From: Pinguiococcus pyrenoidosus
Lineage: Eukaryota > Sar > Pinguiophyceae > Pinguiochrysidales > Pinguiochrysidaceae
Reading direction: 5' to 3'
Assembly (NCBI GenBank): GCA_019677205.1
Contig: JAAMXY010001616.1
Location: forward strand, 1-15,541
Length of the DNA stretch: 15,541 nucleotides
The notes below the pieces were generated by a model, which was given only the letters and a program-made list of their open reading frames with translations, had not been told where the DNA came from and did no database searches. The position numbers and the translations under genes were made by a program. Of this stretch, positions 1-9,203 are shown piece after piece (position 1 is the first letter of the stretch; each line of letters begins with the position of its first letter).

Positions 1-1
1 T

Positions 2-85
2 CGGGACTTTGCTTCTGAGCATTTTCACGTCGCGAGCCAGAGGTTGCGGGACGATCAGATGGCAGCTGAACTAGAGCCCTTATGA
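2..85 (+). CDS. Possible C-terminal end of a gene entering from the left (partial)
   Basis: The frame starting at base 2 is open for 27 codons and ends at TGA 83-85. The residues (RDFASEHFHVASQRLRDDQ, then MAAELEPL) look like an ordinary charged helical protein tail. Another frame is also open for 23 codons to a TAG, and 27 codons is too short to prove coding. If real, the gene would converge on the minus-strand gene ending at 390. No function can be assigned. Confidence 0.25.
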   Translation, partial: RDFASEHFHVASQRLRDDQMAAELEPL

Positions 86-389
86 GTGTGCAAGACGACA
101 ATCTGTGAGATCAGAGCTTGGAAATACTTCATTTCTGCAGCCTACTGCTACGAAACGCGACAACGTCGAAGCCCTGTCGTGCTCCGATGCGTTCGCGTGG
201 GGTGTGCAGTATCCTCGGACAGATCCCTGCTTGCACCCACACGCTCTACTCTCTTGCTATGCTGGCACTATTCTGCCATCGACTCCAGTCCTTCCCTCCA
301 ACTGCGCCGGCGGCGGGAGGGGGGGCGGGTTGTTGGTGGCGTGATGCACAGTTCTATTCCTTTCTGCCGACGTGGGCGCCCCGAGCGGG
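86..389. other. Intergenic stretch at left edge, no gene seen
   Basis: About 300 bp between the possible left-edge gene tail and the stop codon of the minus-strand gene at 390. Several overlapping plus-strand frames are open here, but their translations are low-complexity, rich in Cys, Arg and Ser, disagree with one another and resemble no family. A guanine-rich run at 316-329 on the plus strand (GGG, G7 and GGG runs separated by single bases) is the only visible structure. It probably holds the 3' flanking sequence of the minus-strand gene. Confidence 0.5.
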
Positions 390-1153
390 CTACAGCTTCT
401 GAAGCTTGGTCGCCGTGTCGGCCATGAGCCTCTCAATCTCATGCTTCTGTGAAGCCAGCTGCTCCATCTCCTGCCGCATGCGCTTCAGCTCGCCTGCCCT
501 CCGGAGCTGCCGCAGTCTCAGCTGGCGAAAGCACATGAGTCCCTGTCGAAAGCACGGCTGAATCGATGAGGGAGCGAGCGACAAGCCTCTCCGCTTACTC
601 TTTCCGACAGCTTGCTTACCAGCACCGCATACAGTGCTCCCGCGCAGAGCAGGTACAACGAGATGACCGTCTGCAGAAGCTCCAGGAAGCCAATCTCCGG
701 AGATGGCATACACCAGAGCACGTTGCCAACGAGGCCAATGAAAGCGCCCCTGCCGTCTTCGTCAGCCCCGACTCCCTCCGGCCTTTGCCGCGAGCTTTCG
801 ACGCACCTGAAGACCCAGGACTCGAGGAAGGACATGTGCTTGAGGAACCATTTCCACTCCGTCTCCGCCAGAGACACCACTAAGCTCAGCCCCGCCACGT
901 ATATGTACAAGCTGTGCACCAGCAGAGGCTCTTCCACTTGCACCGCCGCGCACGCCATGCTCAGCAGACTCGACGCGCCCCCGAACGCGGCCGTCACAGC
1001 GTCCAGCACGGTGCAGAAGCGGAGGAAATACGAGTTGGCGCGCTCCGGGCGTTCGGAAACGCGGTTCATGGCGCCTCTGTCGCTGCGTCTCGCAGCTTTG
1101 CGCGCTGCGTCGCTGCCTCGGGGACTGTTCGCGCCTCTCCAAATGAGTTGCAT
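390..1153 (-). CDS. COPI-associated (Tvp15-like) four-helix membrane protein with coiled-coil tail
   Basis: Two exons, 1153-620 and 542-390 (stop TAG 390-392), give 228 residues. Hydrophobic segments lie at about residues 43-70, 80-96, 136-149 and 156-178. Between helices 2 and 3 comes the E-W-x-W-F...FLESWVFR...GRGAF...VG pattern that I read as the COPI-associated/Tvp15 family, small Golgi proteins linked to coatomer vesicles. Helix 4 ends exactly at the exon junction; exon 2 adds a basic, heptad-like coiled coil to the C-terminus. The first ATG is at 1153. The frame continues upstream without another ATG to a TAA at 1265-1267. ATG 1069 is a second possible start. The intron has rival donors (619 and 598) and acceptors (543 and 522), all in the same phase, so the exact junction is uncertain. 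The family call rests on the helix pattern and the central motif. An alternative is an unrelated small tetraspan protein. It shares a divergent promoter with the Spp2-like gene. Confidence 0.7.
543..619 (-). other. Intron of the COPI-associated-like gene
   Basis: Preferred donor CTG|GTAAGC (intron starts at 619) and acceptor TTTCGACAG (ends at 543), 77 nt, phase 0. It joins the membrane region to the coiled-coil reading frame, which otherwise lie in different frames. A second donor GTAAGC at 598 and a second acceptor CGCCAG ending at 522 are also phase 0. Confidence 0.6.
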
Positions 1154-1436
1154 GCCGCTGCTTAGCGGCGGCGCATCCTGATTCTGGCGCCAAAATGGTT
1201 TGAATGGGTCGACGCGTCGGAGCGGCGCCAAGTGGTCATAGAACCTGGTGCCAAAGTCACTAAATTATCTCACTGTCATTGGATTTTATAAACTTTCGTT
1301 GGAACTTTTGGCAATTTCTATGAAATCAGGAAGTGATACCAGAAGAAATTATCGATTTGGTGCACAACTTCTGCATGCGCCCGCTCGTACCCGGGCAATG
1401 GCCCTGAGCGCCGCGCGCCACAGGTTCGCCGCAGGT
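1154..1436. promoter_or_regulatory. Short bidirectional promoter region with an AT-rich island
   Basis: These 283 bp separate the start codons of two divergent genes. GC content drops sharply between about 1258 and 1370. Inside this island are an inverted CCAAT box (ATTGG, 1278-1282) and a TATA-like palindrome TTTATAAA (1285-1292). A compact shared promoter is inferred. No transcription start can be read directly. If the Spp2-like protein starts at ATG 1398 instead of 1437, the region is 39 bp shorter. Confidence 0.5.
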
Positions 1437-2266
1437 ATGTCTGGCTTTCGTATCAGCAACCCGAAGAAGGCCAAGCGGAGTCTGGGCGCGGCGAGCTCCG
1501 TCTTCGGGAGCGCGGCCGAGGAGCCCGTCGAGCGCCCCCCGGGGTCGGAGCCGCTTGTGATCCCTCTACAACAGACAAATTGGCGGCTCCAGGCCAAAAG
1601 AGAGCCGCTGAAAGAGGCCACCGACGAAGATAGAGCAGCGGCCGAAGAGCTGCTGCGGGACATCGAGCAGAATGGCGACAAGGAGGACCGGAGACCTCTC
1701 TTGGCCCGTGGCGCCATCCCCGGATTGGCCGAGATCGACACGGAAGACGAGCGATTTCGGCACGATCTGCAGTTTCGGGCCGAGGACATGGACCCCAAGT
1801 CCGAGGCGTACCAGCGAGTTCGCGTGGAGGACTTTGGGGTAGCGATGCTGCGGGGAATGGGGTGGCAAGGACCGTCAAAGGTGCGAATTTGCCACCGGAA
1901 TACCTGTCCTTGGCCAAACGGGCTGATGGTTTCACGCTTTCACGGTTTCAGGACGAGGAGGAGACGCAGAAGAAAATCCACGGACCGCGGCATCACCGCT
2001 TGGGCCTCGGGGCGGCGCCAGCGGAGCTCAAGCTCGCGAAGCTTGCGGGGGAGAGGCCGCGGCGGCCGAACGTGATTCAGCCCACCCGCGCGAGGCAGGA
2101 AATGGTGGAGGCGCCCAACGCCGTGGAGGCGGAGGAGCCACGCGGGACGAAGAGGAAGATCGATAGCTATGGCCTGCAGAAGAAGGACGGGAAGAAGCAG
2201 AAGAAAGACAAGAAGGAGAAGAAGAAGCACAAGAAGGAGAAGAAGAGCAGAAAGGAAGCACTTTAG
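1437..2266 (+). CDS. SPP2: Spp2/MOS2-type G-patch protein, spliceosome activation factor
   Basis: Two exons, 1437-1880 and 1952-2266 (stop TAG), give 252 residues. An acidic, charged N-terminal half leads into the family motif: Y-x-R-V-R-V-E-D-F-G-x-A-M-L-R-G-M-G-W, followed after the splice by HRLGLGAAP. This is the split G-patch signature of yeast Spp2 and plant MOS2 / human GPKOW, which bind the DEAH helicase Prp2 (DHX16) and help activate the spliceosome. No KOW domain follows, so it is closer to Spp2 than to GPKOW. The C-terminus is a very lysine-rich tail, a likely nuclear signal. Start ATG 1437 gives an N-terminus (MSGFRISNPKKAKR) like that of relatives. An in-frame ATG at 1398 in good context would add 13 residues, and ATG 1320 more. 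The sequence around 1433-1439 (CAG, then GTATGT) also resembles a splice donor, so the 5' end is less certain than the rest. Confidence 0.88.
1881..1951 (+). other. Intron inside the G-patch coding region of the Spp2-like gene
   Basis: Donor AAAG|GTGCGA and acceptor CGGTTTCAG, 71 nt, phase 0, with a CTGAT branch-like element near 1923. Splicing joins LRGMGWQGPSK to DEEETQKKI and restores the two halves of the family motif. Without splicing the first frame ends at 2075 and lacks the second half. Confidence 0.88.
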
Positions 2267-2324
2267 ACAAGGGATCCATCACACTCTTTCACACTGCTTG
2301 AACACAAAGGCACAGGAGCTACCA
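2267..2324. other. 58-bp tail-to-tail spacer between Spp2-like and ACC genes
   Basis: Only 58 bp separate the TAG of the plus-strand Spp2-like gene (2264-2266) from the TAG of the minus-strand ACC gene (2325-2327). Both 3' untranslated regions and cleavage sites must lie here or overlap the opposite gene. No AATAAA-type signal is visible on either strand. Confidence 0.85.
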
Positions 2325-5300
2325 CTACAGCTGAGCAAGGCGAGCCTCCATCTCTGCGATCGCCTTCTGAAGAGCTCCTGTGGCGACTTCCTTTACGGCC
2401 TCGGCGGCCTTCTCGGCGCCCGTGCCCTCGAGCCATTCCGTGGTTGCGCGGTCATCCCCGTAGATGCCCTCCGTGCTGAGCATACCGTCGAGCTTGAGCT
2501 TGAAAGCGGCACCCGCCTCTTCGGCCATGGCGGAGGTCACCGCGGCCTTCTGCACCTTCTCCACCAGCGCGTCCTCCGCGAGCCGGCGGCGCAGGCGCCA
2601 GTAGAAGTACGATCGCGAGTTCCGCCAGTTGATGGTGTCGCGGATGACGCCCTTGGCCTGCATGCGGCCCGAGCGATCGTGAAGATCGGCGAACTCGATG
2701 GCCACCTGCGTGTAGAAGGGCAGCAGGTTCTCCTCGCGCTCCTTGATCTGCGCTTGGATGTCGTCGGCCGCCTCCGGTGGAGCGTTCGTCAGCTCCTGGT
2801 TCAGCTCCTTGAGGACCGGGTCGAGGCGCTGCATGACCTTGATCTACAACATTCAAGCGAAAGGGAGGGGGGGGGGAGGGGGGGAAGGGGGGCAAAGCCA
2901 CAAAAAGAGTGAGATCTTGAAGGTTTCAAGCCGGTGGGAGGCGTGGGAAAGTCAACTGACCTGATCGGCGGCACGGAACTTGACTTCGCAGATGCCGGGC
3001 GGCTCGAGGATTCCGCCGCGCGCTTCCCGGTCGGCGTACATCTCCATCTTGGCCGGGTTGATGGTGGGATCGATCACGACCCAGGCGCCGCCGCGAAGCT
3101 CTCCGTTCACGGGGATGTAGACAAAGACGGGCATGTTGTGCACGCGGAGAGCATCGACGATCATCGCGCCGTACTTGAGGATCTCGCCATACATGTCGCG
3201 GGTGCCGCCGCTGAATCCACGCCAGTTCGCGAAGATCATGACGGGGAGGTTCTCGCCACGGAAGTCCTGAATCGCTTGGGCCGTCTTGAACGCCGAGTCC
3301 GGGAACCACACCTGGCCCGCTTGGAGCTGCACCGCTTCACGCGAATCCGGGTTGGCGGGATCGGCCGGGATGATCTGCTCCATGAGACGGGTCTCGACGG
3401 CAATGACGCCCATCGGGATGCCGCCGAGCTTCGCGCGGCCGACCACCACGCTCTTTCCCCACCCAGCGAGGGACTCCTCAAACGAGTTCTTGTCGAAGAA
3501 GCCAGCGAGATAGGAGCCGTCGGCACCTACGTTGCCCGTCAGGAAGTTGCGCGGGTCGTACGGCTGCGGAGGTGGCACCCACGCGACCTCGCGGTCGACG
3601 GGGTCCGACATTGGCGTGCGAGGCGGCGGGGAGTTGATGTCCTTCGGCACGTACGACAGCCAGCGGACGATCTTGGCGATGCCGTCCTTGTCGTCTTCGG
3701 CCAGCTGGTGCGTGACACCATTGGGGAACATCACTTGCGGTCCGCCAAGCTGATCCTGGCTGGTGTACACTTCGCGACCGAGAAGCTTGTTGAGGGCGTT
3801 GAAGCCGGTGAGGAGCATCGGGCCGTTCTTCATCTGGATCGTGCGCTGTCCCAGGCGGACGAGGTAAGCGCCGATGCCGACCGAGCGTCCAGAGACGTAG
3901 GAGAGCGTGAAGATTTCGTCGTAGGCGCGCGAGGTCTCGCCGGCGATCATGCCGGATCCGCGCAGGTTCTCGACGCCGATTCCATGCTCCGTGCCGATGA
4001 CGTCGTCCAGGGCCATCACCGTCGCTCCATTGTAGGACGCCTCGTGCGCCACGACGGTTCCGGGCTTCAAGTTGGCGAAGTCCTCCTGCGTCAAGTACAG
4101 GTAGTCGAAGCCCTGCGCCGGGTTGGCCGGGTCCTTCCACGCGACGTTGAGCATCGGCTTGAGCTCCTCGACTAGCCCGATGCGCGCCCCGCTGTTCGAG
4201 CTGAGGTAGATGCGGGGAATGCCGCGCTCCCGAGCGTAGCTGCTGGCCGCGTAGAAGAAGTCGTCTTCCTTGACGCCGAAGGATCCGGACTGGAAGGTGA
4301 CGTCGTTGGCAATGATCACGATCTCGCGGCCCTCCGGGTACTCGGGGGTCTTCATGGTGCAGTGCCATCCGACCATGCCGATGTCGTTCGTGCCCACGAG
4401 ACGATCCGAGGGGCTCAGCTTGCCGTCGGCACCCATCACGAGCTCCGTCGCGGAGAACACCCCCTCCGGCGTATCCTCCACGGTGAGTCCGGCCAGCTGC
4501 ATGCCGTCGATGTGATTGGCCCATTCCTTCAGGATGTCGATCTCGAAGAGCCCAAGGTAGTCGTACGCGTACGTCGTGCCGATGCGGCGCGCCGCCGATC
4601 GCTTCATCTGCACGCGGGTGGACGTCTTGTACGGCTCCATGAGGCACATGGCGTTGGGCCCGGGGACGCCCTCCGCCTCGTCGATGGGGCAGAACTGCTT
4701 GGTCATGCCGGTGATGGGGTCCGGGTACTCCAGGTACGCGTCGAGGCTGAGCCATTCGCCGCTCATGCTGGAGGCCATGAGGCGGAGCGACAGAGGAGGC
4801 GAGTTGTCCTCGGTCTCGATGGCCACGCGGACCTTGACTTCGATCTCGTCGACCTTGAGGTTGATAAGGCGAGACGCGTGCCGCGCCAGCAGCATGCGCA
4901 TGCGGCTCTTGAACATTTGGACGACCTCCAGCGGCGTGTTGGCGGTGAACTCGGGAAGGACGTGCACGAAGAGACGCGCGGACACCGTGTCGGCCACATT
5001 CGGGTCGAGCAGCGTCCGCTCCAGCTCGTCGAAGGACTGCAGCAGAAGCCGCTCAGCGCCGGTCTCGCCGAGAACATCGCTCGAGTGGCTGATCGCACGG
5101 AGGAAGATGGCCTGCGGGCGAGGGCGCTTCCTCGCGCCCGGCGGGGGCGCGTCACCACGCTCCTTCTCCACGCCAAGGTACATCTGCACGTTCCTGCCGA
5201 CGCTATCCAGACGCTTCAGGTCAAAGTTCTCGCTGAGGCGACTGAGCTCCAGGAGCTGCGGGAAGGTCGGGCGCATGTCGCGGCGCAGCGGGTCCTCGAC

Positions 5301-8300
5301 GTAAGTGTCGCACTCTTGGAAGGTGTAGTAGGCGGGGAACTCCTGGCCACGAGGCGTGAGCAGGTTCACCATGCGGACCTTGGACATGCGCAAGGCCTCG
5401 GCAGCGGACGTGAAGACGGCTTCCGACTCCTGCACGCGCTTCGTCTCGTCCTCCGCTTGCTCGGAGAAAGCGAAGTGAATCACGTTGGTCATGGAGGCGG
5501 CGCCGGGGCCGGAGTCCTGGGGAGCAGGCGCCTGTCCGATTAGCGAGTCACAAGCTTCGAGAGCGACCGAGATGCGATTCTTACCTGTCCAGCGAGGTAC
5601 GACGTGGCCTTGTGGACCGCTTCCGAGGACACGCCGTCGACGAGGGCCATGTATCCATGGCGGATCGGGCTTTGATCTTGAGGGGTGTCGCGGAACTGGA
5701 AGCTCCACTTCACCTCGCCGGCATCCGGATCGACGCTGATGTCAACGATGCGGTGGGCGCGGTAGACGCGGCGGATGTAGACCTCGAAGGCGGCCTCCCT
5801 GACGGCCTCGTCGGGATCCGTGAAAAGGCTGGCGAGCAGATCGACACCGGCACTGAGGCTTCCGCTGACGCTGAGGGCTTCGCGGTCGACCGATCCCAAG
5901 AGCATCGATCGCAGCTCCGCCTGGCGCTGTTCGAACGGAGAGGTGCTCATCTCCTTCGCCAGCGTGCTGGCGAGGAGGGCAACCTCTCCGTAGTTCTTGC
6001 CAGGTAGCTCACCCAGCTGCTGGAGCACGGACGGGAGGGTGTCGGACACGGGGACATCGCCATAGCGGTCGGAGAAGGTCAGCAAGCTACGCAGGAGCGT
6101 GGCCGCGAGAACCGATCGGCGCTGAGAGGCCACGTGCGCGCGTCCAAGGTTGAGAACATGCCCGAGGGTCTCCTTGTTCGCCTTGATCAGGGTCGCAACC
6201 GCTTCGTCCCTGGAGGATGCACTCGCGAAGGGAATCTCGGCATGGAGGTACGCATTCAGCAGCTCGTTGACAGCCGCGCTCGCAGTCGCTCCGTCTTCGC
6301 TGAGCTCGAGCAGCTGCGGCACGAGGGACGTGTAGTCGTCCTCGAATCCGTCCATGACGTTCATGAGGCGAGCCTTGGCTTCGTCGAAGGACTCGACTTG
6401 GATGCTGCCCTCGACCGTGCTGCCGAGGGCGCCATCGAAGGTGCTGATCTGCTTGGACTTGCTCGGGTCCTTCAGGTCCAAGCTGGCCAGCAGATCTCCG
6501 GCGTTGATGATCGAGCCGGGGCTCAGAGACGGCTTGATCTTTCCGGTTTCGGAGGCCTTCAGGGCCATGATCATCTTCATGGCCTCGACCTCCACGTACG
6601 GCTTTCCGGCTTCGACCTCGTCGCCCTCTTCGAAGAGGTAGCGGACGACCTTTCCGGTCACATCCGTGCGCAGCTCGGACGGGTCGTACACCGTCGGCAG
6701 GAGAACCGTCGTGCCGTCGAGGCTCATGCGGAGTCCCAGGGGCTCCTCGCGTGCGACGAGGCGACGTTGCTTGCCGCCCCAGTTCACGATGAGCGACTTG
6801 TCGCTCTGCTCACGGAAGGTTGCGTCCACGTTGCGGCCATTGATGGTGAGGCGAATGGAGCTCGCGCTCGTGCGGGTGACGGTGAAGATGTACTTCGTGT
6901 CCTTGTAGGTCAGTTCCATGGGGAAGGAGGTCATGGAGATGAGCGGCTGCAGCGAGACCTGCCCCTTCTGCAGGTTCTCGAGCATGGACTGCTCGTCGTC
7001 TTGGATGTGGGCGTACGCGCGCGCCACCACGGCGCCGACGACGATGTCTTCGTCGTCGAGGAGCTCCTGCACCTTGACGCTCTTCTCGCGGATGATGCCG
7101 TCCAGCCAGCTCGTGTCGATGGTGTTCTGCTTGAAGGCATCCGTCTCGAGCAGCTGGGCGAGGTACTCGACGGTGGTGCGGATCTCTCCGCGCACCTCGA
7201 CGTCCTTCAGGGCCATGACGAGGTTCTTGCGGGCTTCCTCTCGGGTGGCTCCCTTGGCAAAGAGGTGCCCGAACTGGGAGTCGGCGTACTCGTGGATGCC
7301 GCCGTTGGCGCCGACGCTAAAGTAGCCCCAGACGTTGGAGGTCGGCTGGAACTTGACGCGTTCGATGGAGCCAGACGTCGGCTTGAAGCCTTCGTCGGGG
7401 TTCTCCGCCGTGATACGAGCGGCGATGATGTGATTGTTCAGGTCATAGGGGTCCTCAAAGAAGTCGATGTCTCCGCCGGGGCCGTTCGGGTCCTTCATGT
7501 AGAAGCGGCGGATGTCCGGGATGCGGTCCAGGGGCAGGCCCATGGCGACCTGCAGCTGCGTCGCAGGCATGTTCACCTGGGTGATGCCCTCCGTGACGGG
7601 GTGCTCCACCTGGAGGCGCGGGTTCAGCTCCAAGAAGTAGTACTTGTCATCCGCGGCGTTGTACAGGTACTCGACGGTGCCGGCTCCGATGTAGCCGATG
7701 CTCTGCACGAGGCGCTGCGCCGCCTTCTCCATTTCGTGGAACCGGTCGACCGGGGCGATGGTCGGGGGACCTTCCTCGAAGATCTTCTGGAAGCGGCGCT
7801 GGGTGCTGCAGTCGCGGCCGTTTAGGGCAACCGCCTTGCCATGCTCGTCGCCGATCACCTGCACTTCGAGGTGGCGCGCGTTCGTACAGAGCTGCATCAT
7901 GAACATGGGGGATCCGGGCACTTCGTTCTGGACTTGGAAGAAGTTGTTCTGCAGCTCGTCGGCGTTGGCAGACATGCGGATGCCCTTGCCGCCACCGCCC
8001 TCGGAGGCCTTGAGCATGACCGGATAGCCGATGCGCTCGGCGGCCGCGAGGGCTTCCTCGGCGGTCGTCACCATCGCCTTGTTGAAGATGTCGTCGGGGA
8101 TGCGGCCGTCATCGGTCAGGGTGGCCACGAGGCCGTCGCCGGACCAGGGGATGGAGGGCACTTCAGCAGTCTGGGCGAGGATGTTCGCCGCGATCTTGTC
8201 GCCGAGGACGGACATCACCGATCCAGTGGGTCCAATGAACTTGATTCCGTTGTTGTTGAGGGTATCCGAGAGAACCGGATTCTCCGACGCGTGTCCCCAT

Positions 8301-9203
8301 CCTGAGAGCAGAGATAGAGAGGGCAGCGGATGAGCGGTCGTGTCACGAGGGGTTCGCCTGGAGAGGCAGCTGCTGAGCGACAAGATCCGAACCGATCCGA
8401 TCCGATCGGATCGTATCCGGATCCTTACCGGGCCAGACGCCGTCAACTTTCTGCTGCTTCGCGACCGAGACGATGACGTCCACGTTGGCGTAGTTGTTCT
8501 TGTTGGAGCCTCCGGGCACTTCGACGTACTCGTCGGCAAGGCGGATGAATTCGGCGTTCGCGTTGAGGTCTTCGGGGGTGGCCATGGCCACGAACTGGAG
8601 CGCACTCTCGTCGCCAAGGGTCATGTAGGCCCACTGGCGCATACTGAGAATGGCCTTGGTGGCAGCCATGCCATTGTTGGCGATGAGAATCTTGCGAATC
8701 ACGCGCTTGCCGCCGCGCTCCTTCACATATTCTGCGAGGACATCCACATCGGCGCTCGTCGCCGACGTCTCCATCTCCTGGAGGGCGGACAGCGGCGCCA
8801 CAGCATCTCTTCCGGCGAGGAATTCCGATTTCGGGTGCGCATCCTTAGCGTGCAGCCCTAAGGAGACGATACGCGTCAGCCCACGAGGCCTCGGATCACA
8901 GCTAACTCTCCGTCCTCAGTCGCCTCTGAACCGTCCAAAGATCTCTCCAGAATATCTTCGGAGCGCCACCGTCGAAACCCCTAACTTTTCGCGCCAGAAG
9001 CGGCTCAAAGGTTCTCCATCGCGAAGATCAGGCGGCGCGCGCCAAAACCGCGCGAAAATCCGCGTTGCATGCCTCGCAGGCCCCGATTCTCTGTCGGCTT
9101 ACGCACCTAAAAATCCGTGGCGCTTCAGGGGCGTGCGGAACGCCACCACGGAGGACAGCAGCGCGGCCAGCGCCAAGCTCACGGCCGTGGAAGCACCTCG
9201 CAT
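2325..9203 (-). CDS. ACC1: Homomeric acetyl-CoA carboxylase, predicted plastid-targeted
   Basis: Catalyses the ATP- and biotin-dependent carboxylation of acetyl-CoA to malonyl-CoA, the committed step of fatty-acid synthesis. Five exons: 9203-9107, 8857-8429, 8301-5585, 5531-2961 and 2843-2325 (stop TAG), 6333 nt, 2110 residues, the normal size for eukaryotic ACC. Residues 1-21 form a hydrophobic signal peptide ending VVA|FRTP, followed by about 40 Arg/Lys/Ser/Ala-rich residues that read as a transit peptide. Biotin carboxylase runs from about residue 85 (RKILIANNGMAA) to about 620, with the ATP-grasp loop GGGGKGIR near 276 and NPRLQVEHPVTE near 402. The biotinyl domain has EAMKM with the biotin lysine at residue 751. 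A long ACC central region follows. The carboxyltransferase covers about 1430-2050: SNSGARIG near 1526, NWRGFSGGTRDM near 1850 and ELRGGAWVVIDP near 1890. All key motifs are intact and every junction keeps frame. ATG 9203 is the first ATG in its frame, with A at -3. Met61 could start a leaderless form. Confidence 0.97.
2844..2960 (-). other. ACC intron 4 with extreme pyrimidine tract
   Basis: Donor GATCAG|GTCAGT at 2960, acceptor GAATGTTGTAG ending at 2844, 117 nt, phase 0. The sense strand carries a long C/T tract, seen as G runs on the plus strand at 2863-2892. Splicing gives AADQIKVMQRLDP, which matches the start of the conserved ACC C-terminal segment. Confidence 0.93.
2863..2892 (+). repeat. 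G-run tract (G-quadruplex motif) in ACC intron 4
   Basis: Four guanine runs of 3, 10, 7 and 6 bases are separated by A, A and AA on the plus strand. This meets the usual quadruplex pattern of four runs of three or more G with short loops. The G-rich strand is the template strand of ACC, so the pre-mRNA carries the C-rich complement as its polypyrimidine tract. Confidence 0.8.
5532..5584 (-). other. ACC intron 3, with tandem acceptors
   Basis: Donor CTGGACAG|GTAAGA at 5584, acceptor CTAATCGGACAG ending at 5532, 53 nt, phase 0. An in-frame alternative acceptor CTGCTCCCCAG ends at 5517 and would remove five residues (APAPQ). Retention of the intron brings a TAA into frame and would cut the protein after the central region. 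Confidence 0.9.
8302..8428 (-). other. ACC intron 2
   Basis: Donor GGCCCG|GTAAGG at 8428, acceptor TCTGCTCTCAG ending at 8302, 127 nt, phase 1. Splicing creates VWPGWGHASENP, the conserved biotin-carboxylase stretch. A palindrome lies next to the donor (separate entry). Confidence 0.95.
8394..8417. repeat. Near-perfect 24-bp palindrome beside the ACC intron 2 donor
   Basis: Bases 8398-8413 (CGATCCGATCGGATCG) form a perfect 16-bp palindrome. Allowing one mismatched pair, it extends to 8394-8417. It sits in a run of GATCC/GATCGG units and ends about 5 nt inside the intron from the GTAAGG donor (8428-8423), so an RNA hairpin could form next to the splice site. Confidence 0.8.
8858..9106 (-). 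other. ACC intron 1 (separates the targeting exon from the enzyme)
   Basis: Donor TTTTTAG|GTGCGTAAG at 9106, acceptor CGTCTCCTTAG ending at 8858, 249 nt, phase 1. A CTGAC branch element lies about 19 nt before the acceptor. The frame upstream of the downstream exon has no ATG and hits TGA at 8916-8918, so a spliced 5' exon is needed to extend the protein beyond Met61. Confidence 0.75.

Noticed and set aside
1435-1456. CAG|GTATGT ... ATCAG considered as a 22-nt intron at the start of the Spp2-like gene
   Set aside because: Too short for spliceosomal splicing. The frame is open through it, and it contains the favoured start codon.
2863-2892. G-rich run considered as telomere-like or recombination repeat
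   Set aside because: The units are irregular and not a telomere motif. The tract lies inside a well-defined intron as its polypyrimidine tract.
2934-7825. Long plus-strand open frames of 413 (2934-4175), 393 (4362-5543) and 563 (6134-7825) codons
   Set aside because: They lie antisense to ACC exons. The opposite strand has every ACC motif. The plus-strand translations are rich in His, Arg, Val and Leu, without any family motif, as expected from GC-biased third positions read in reverse.
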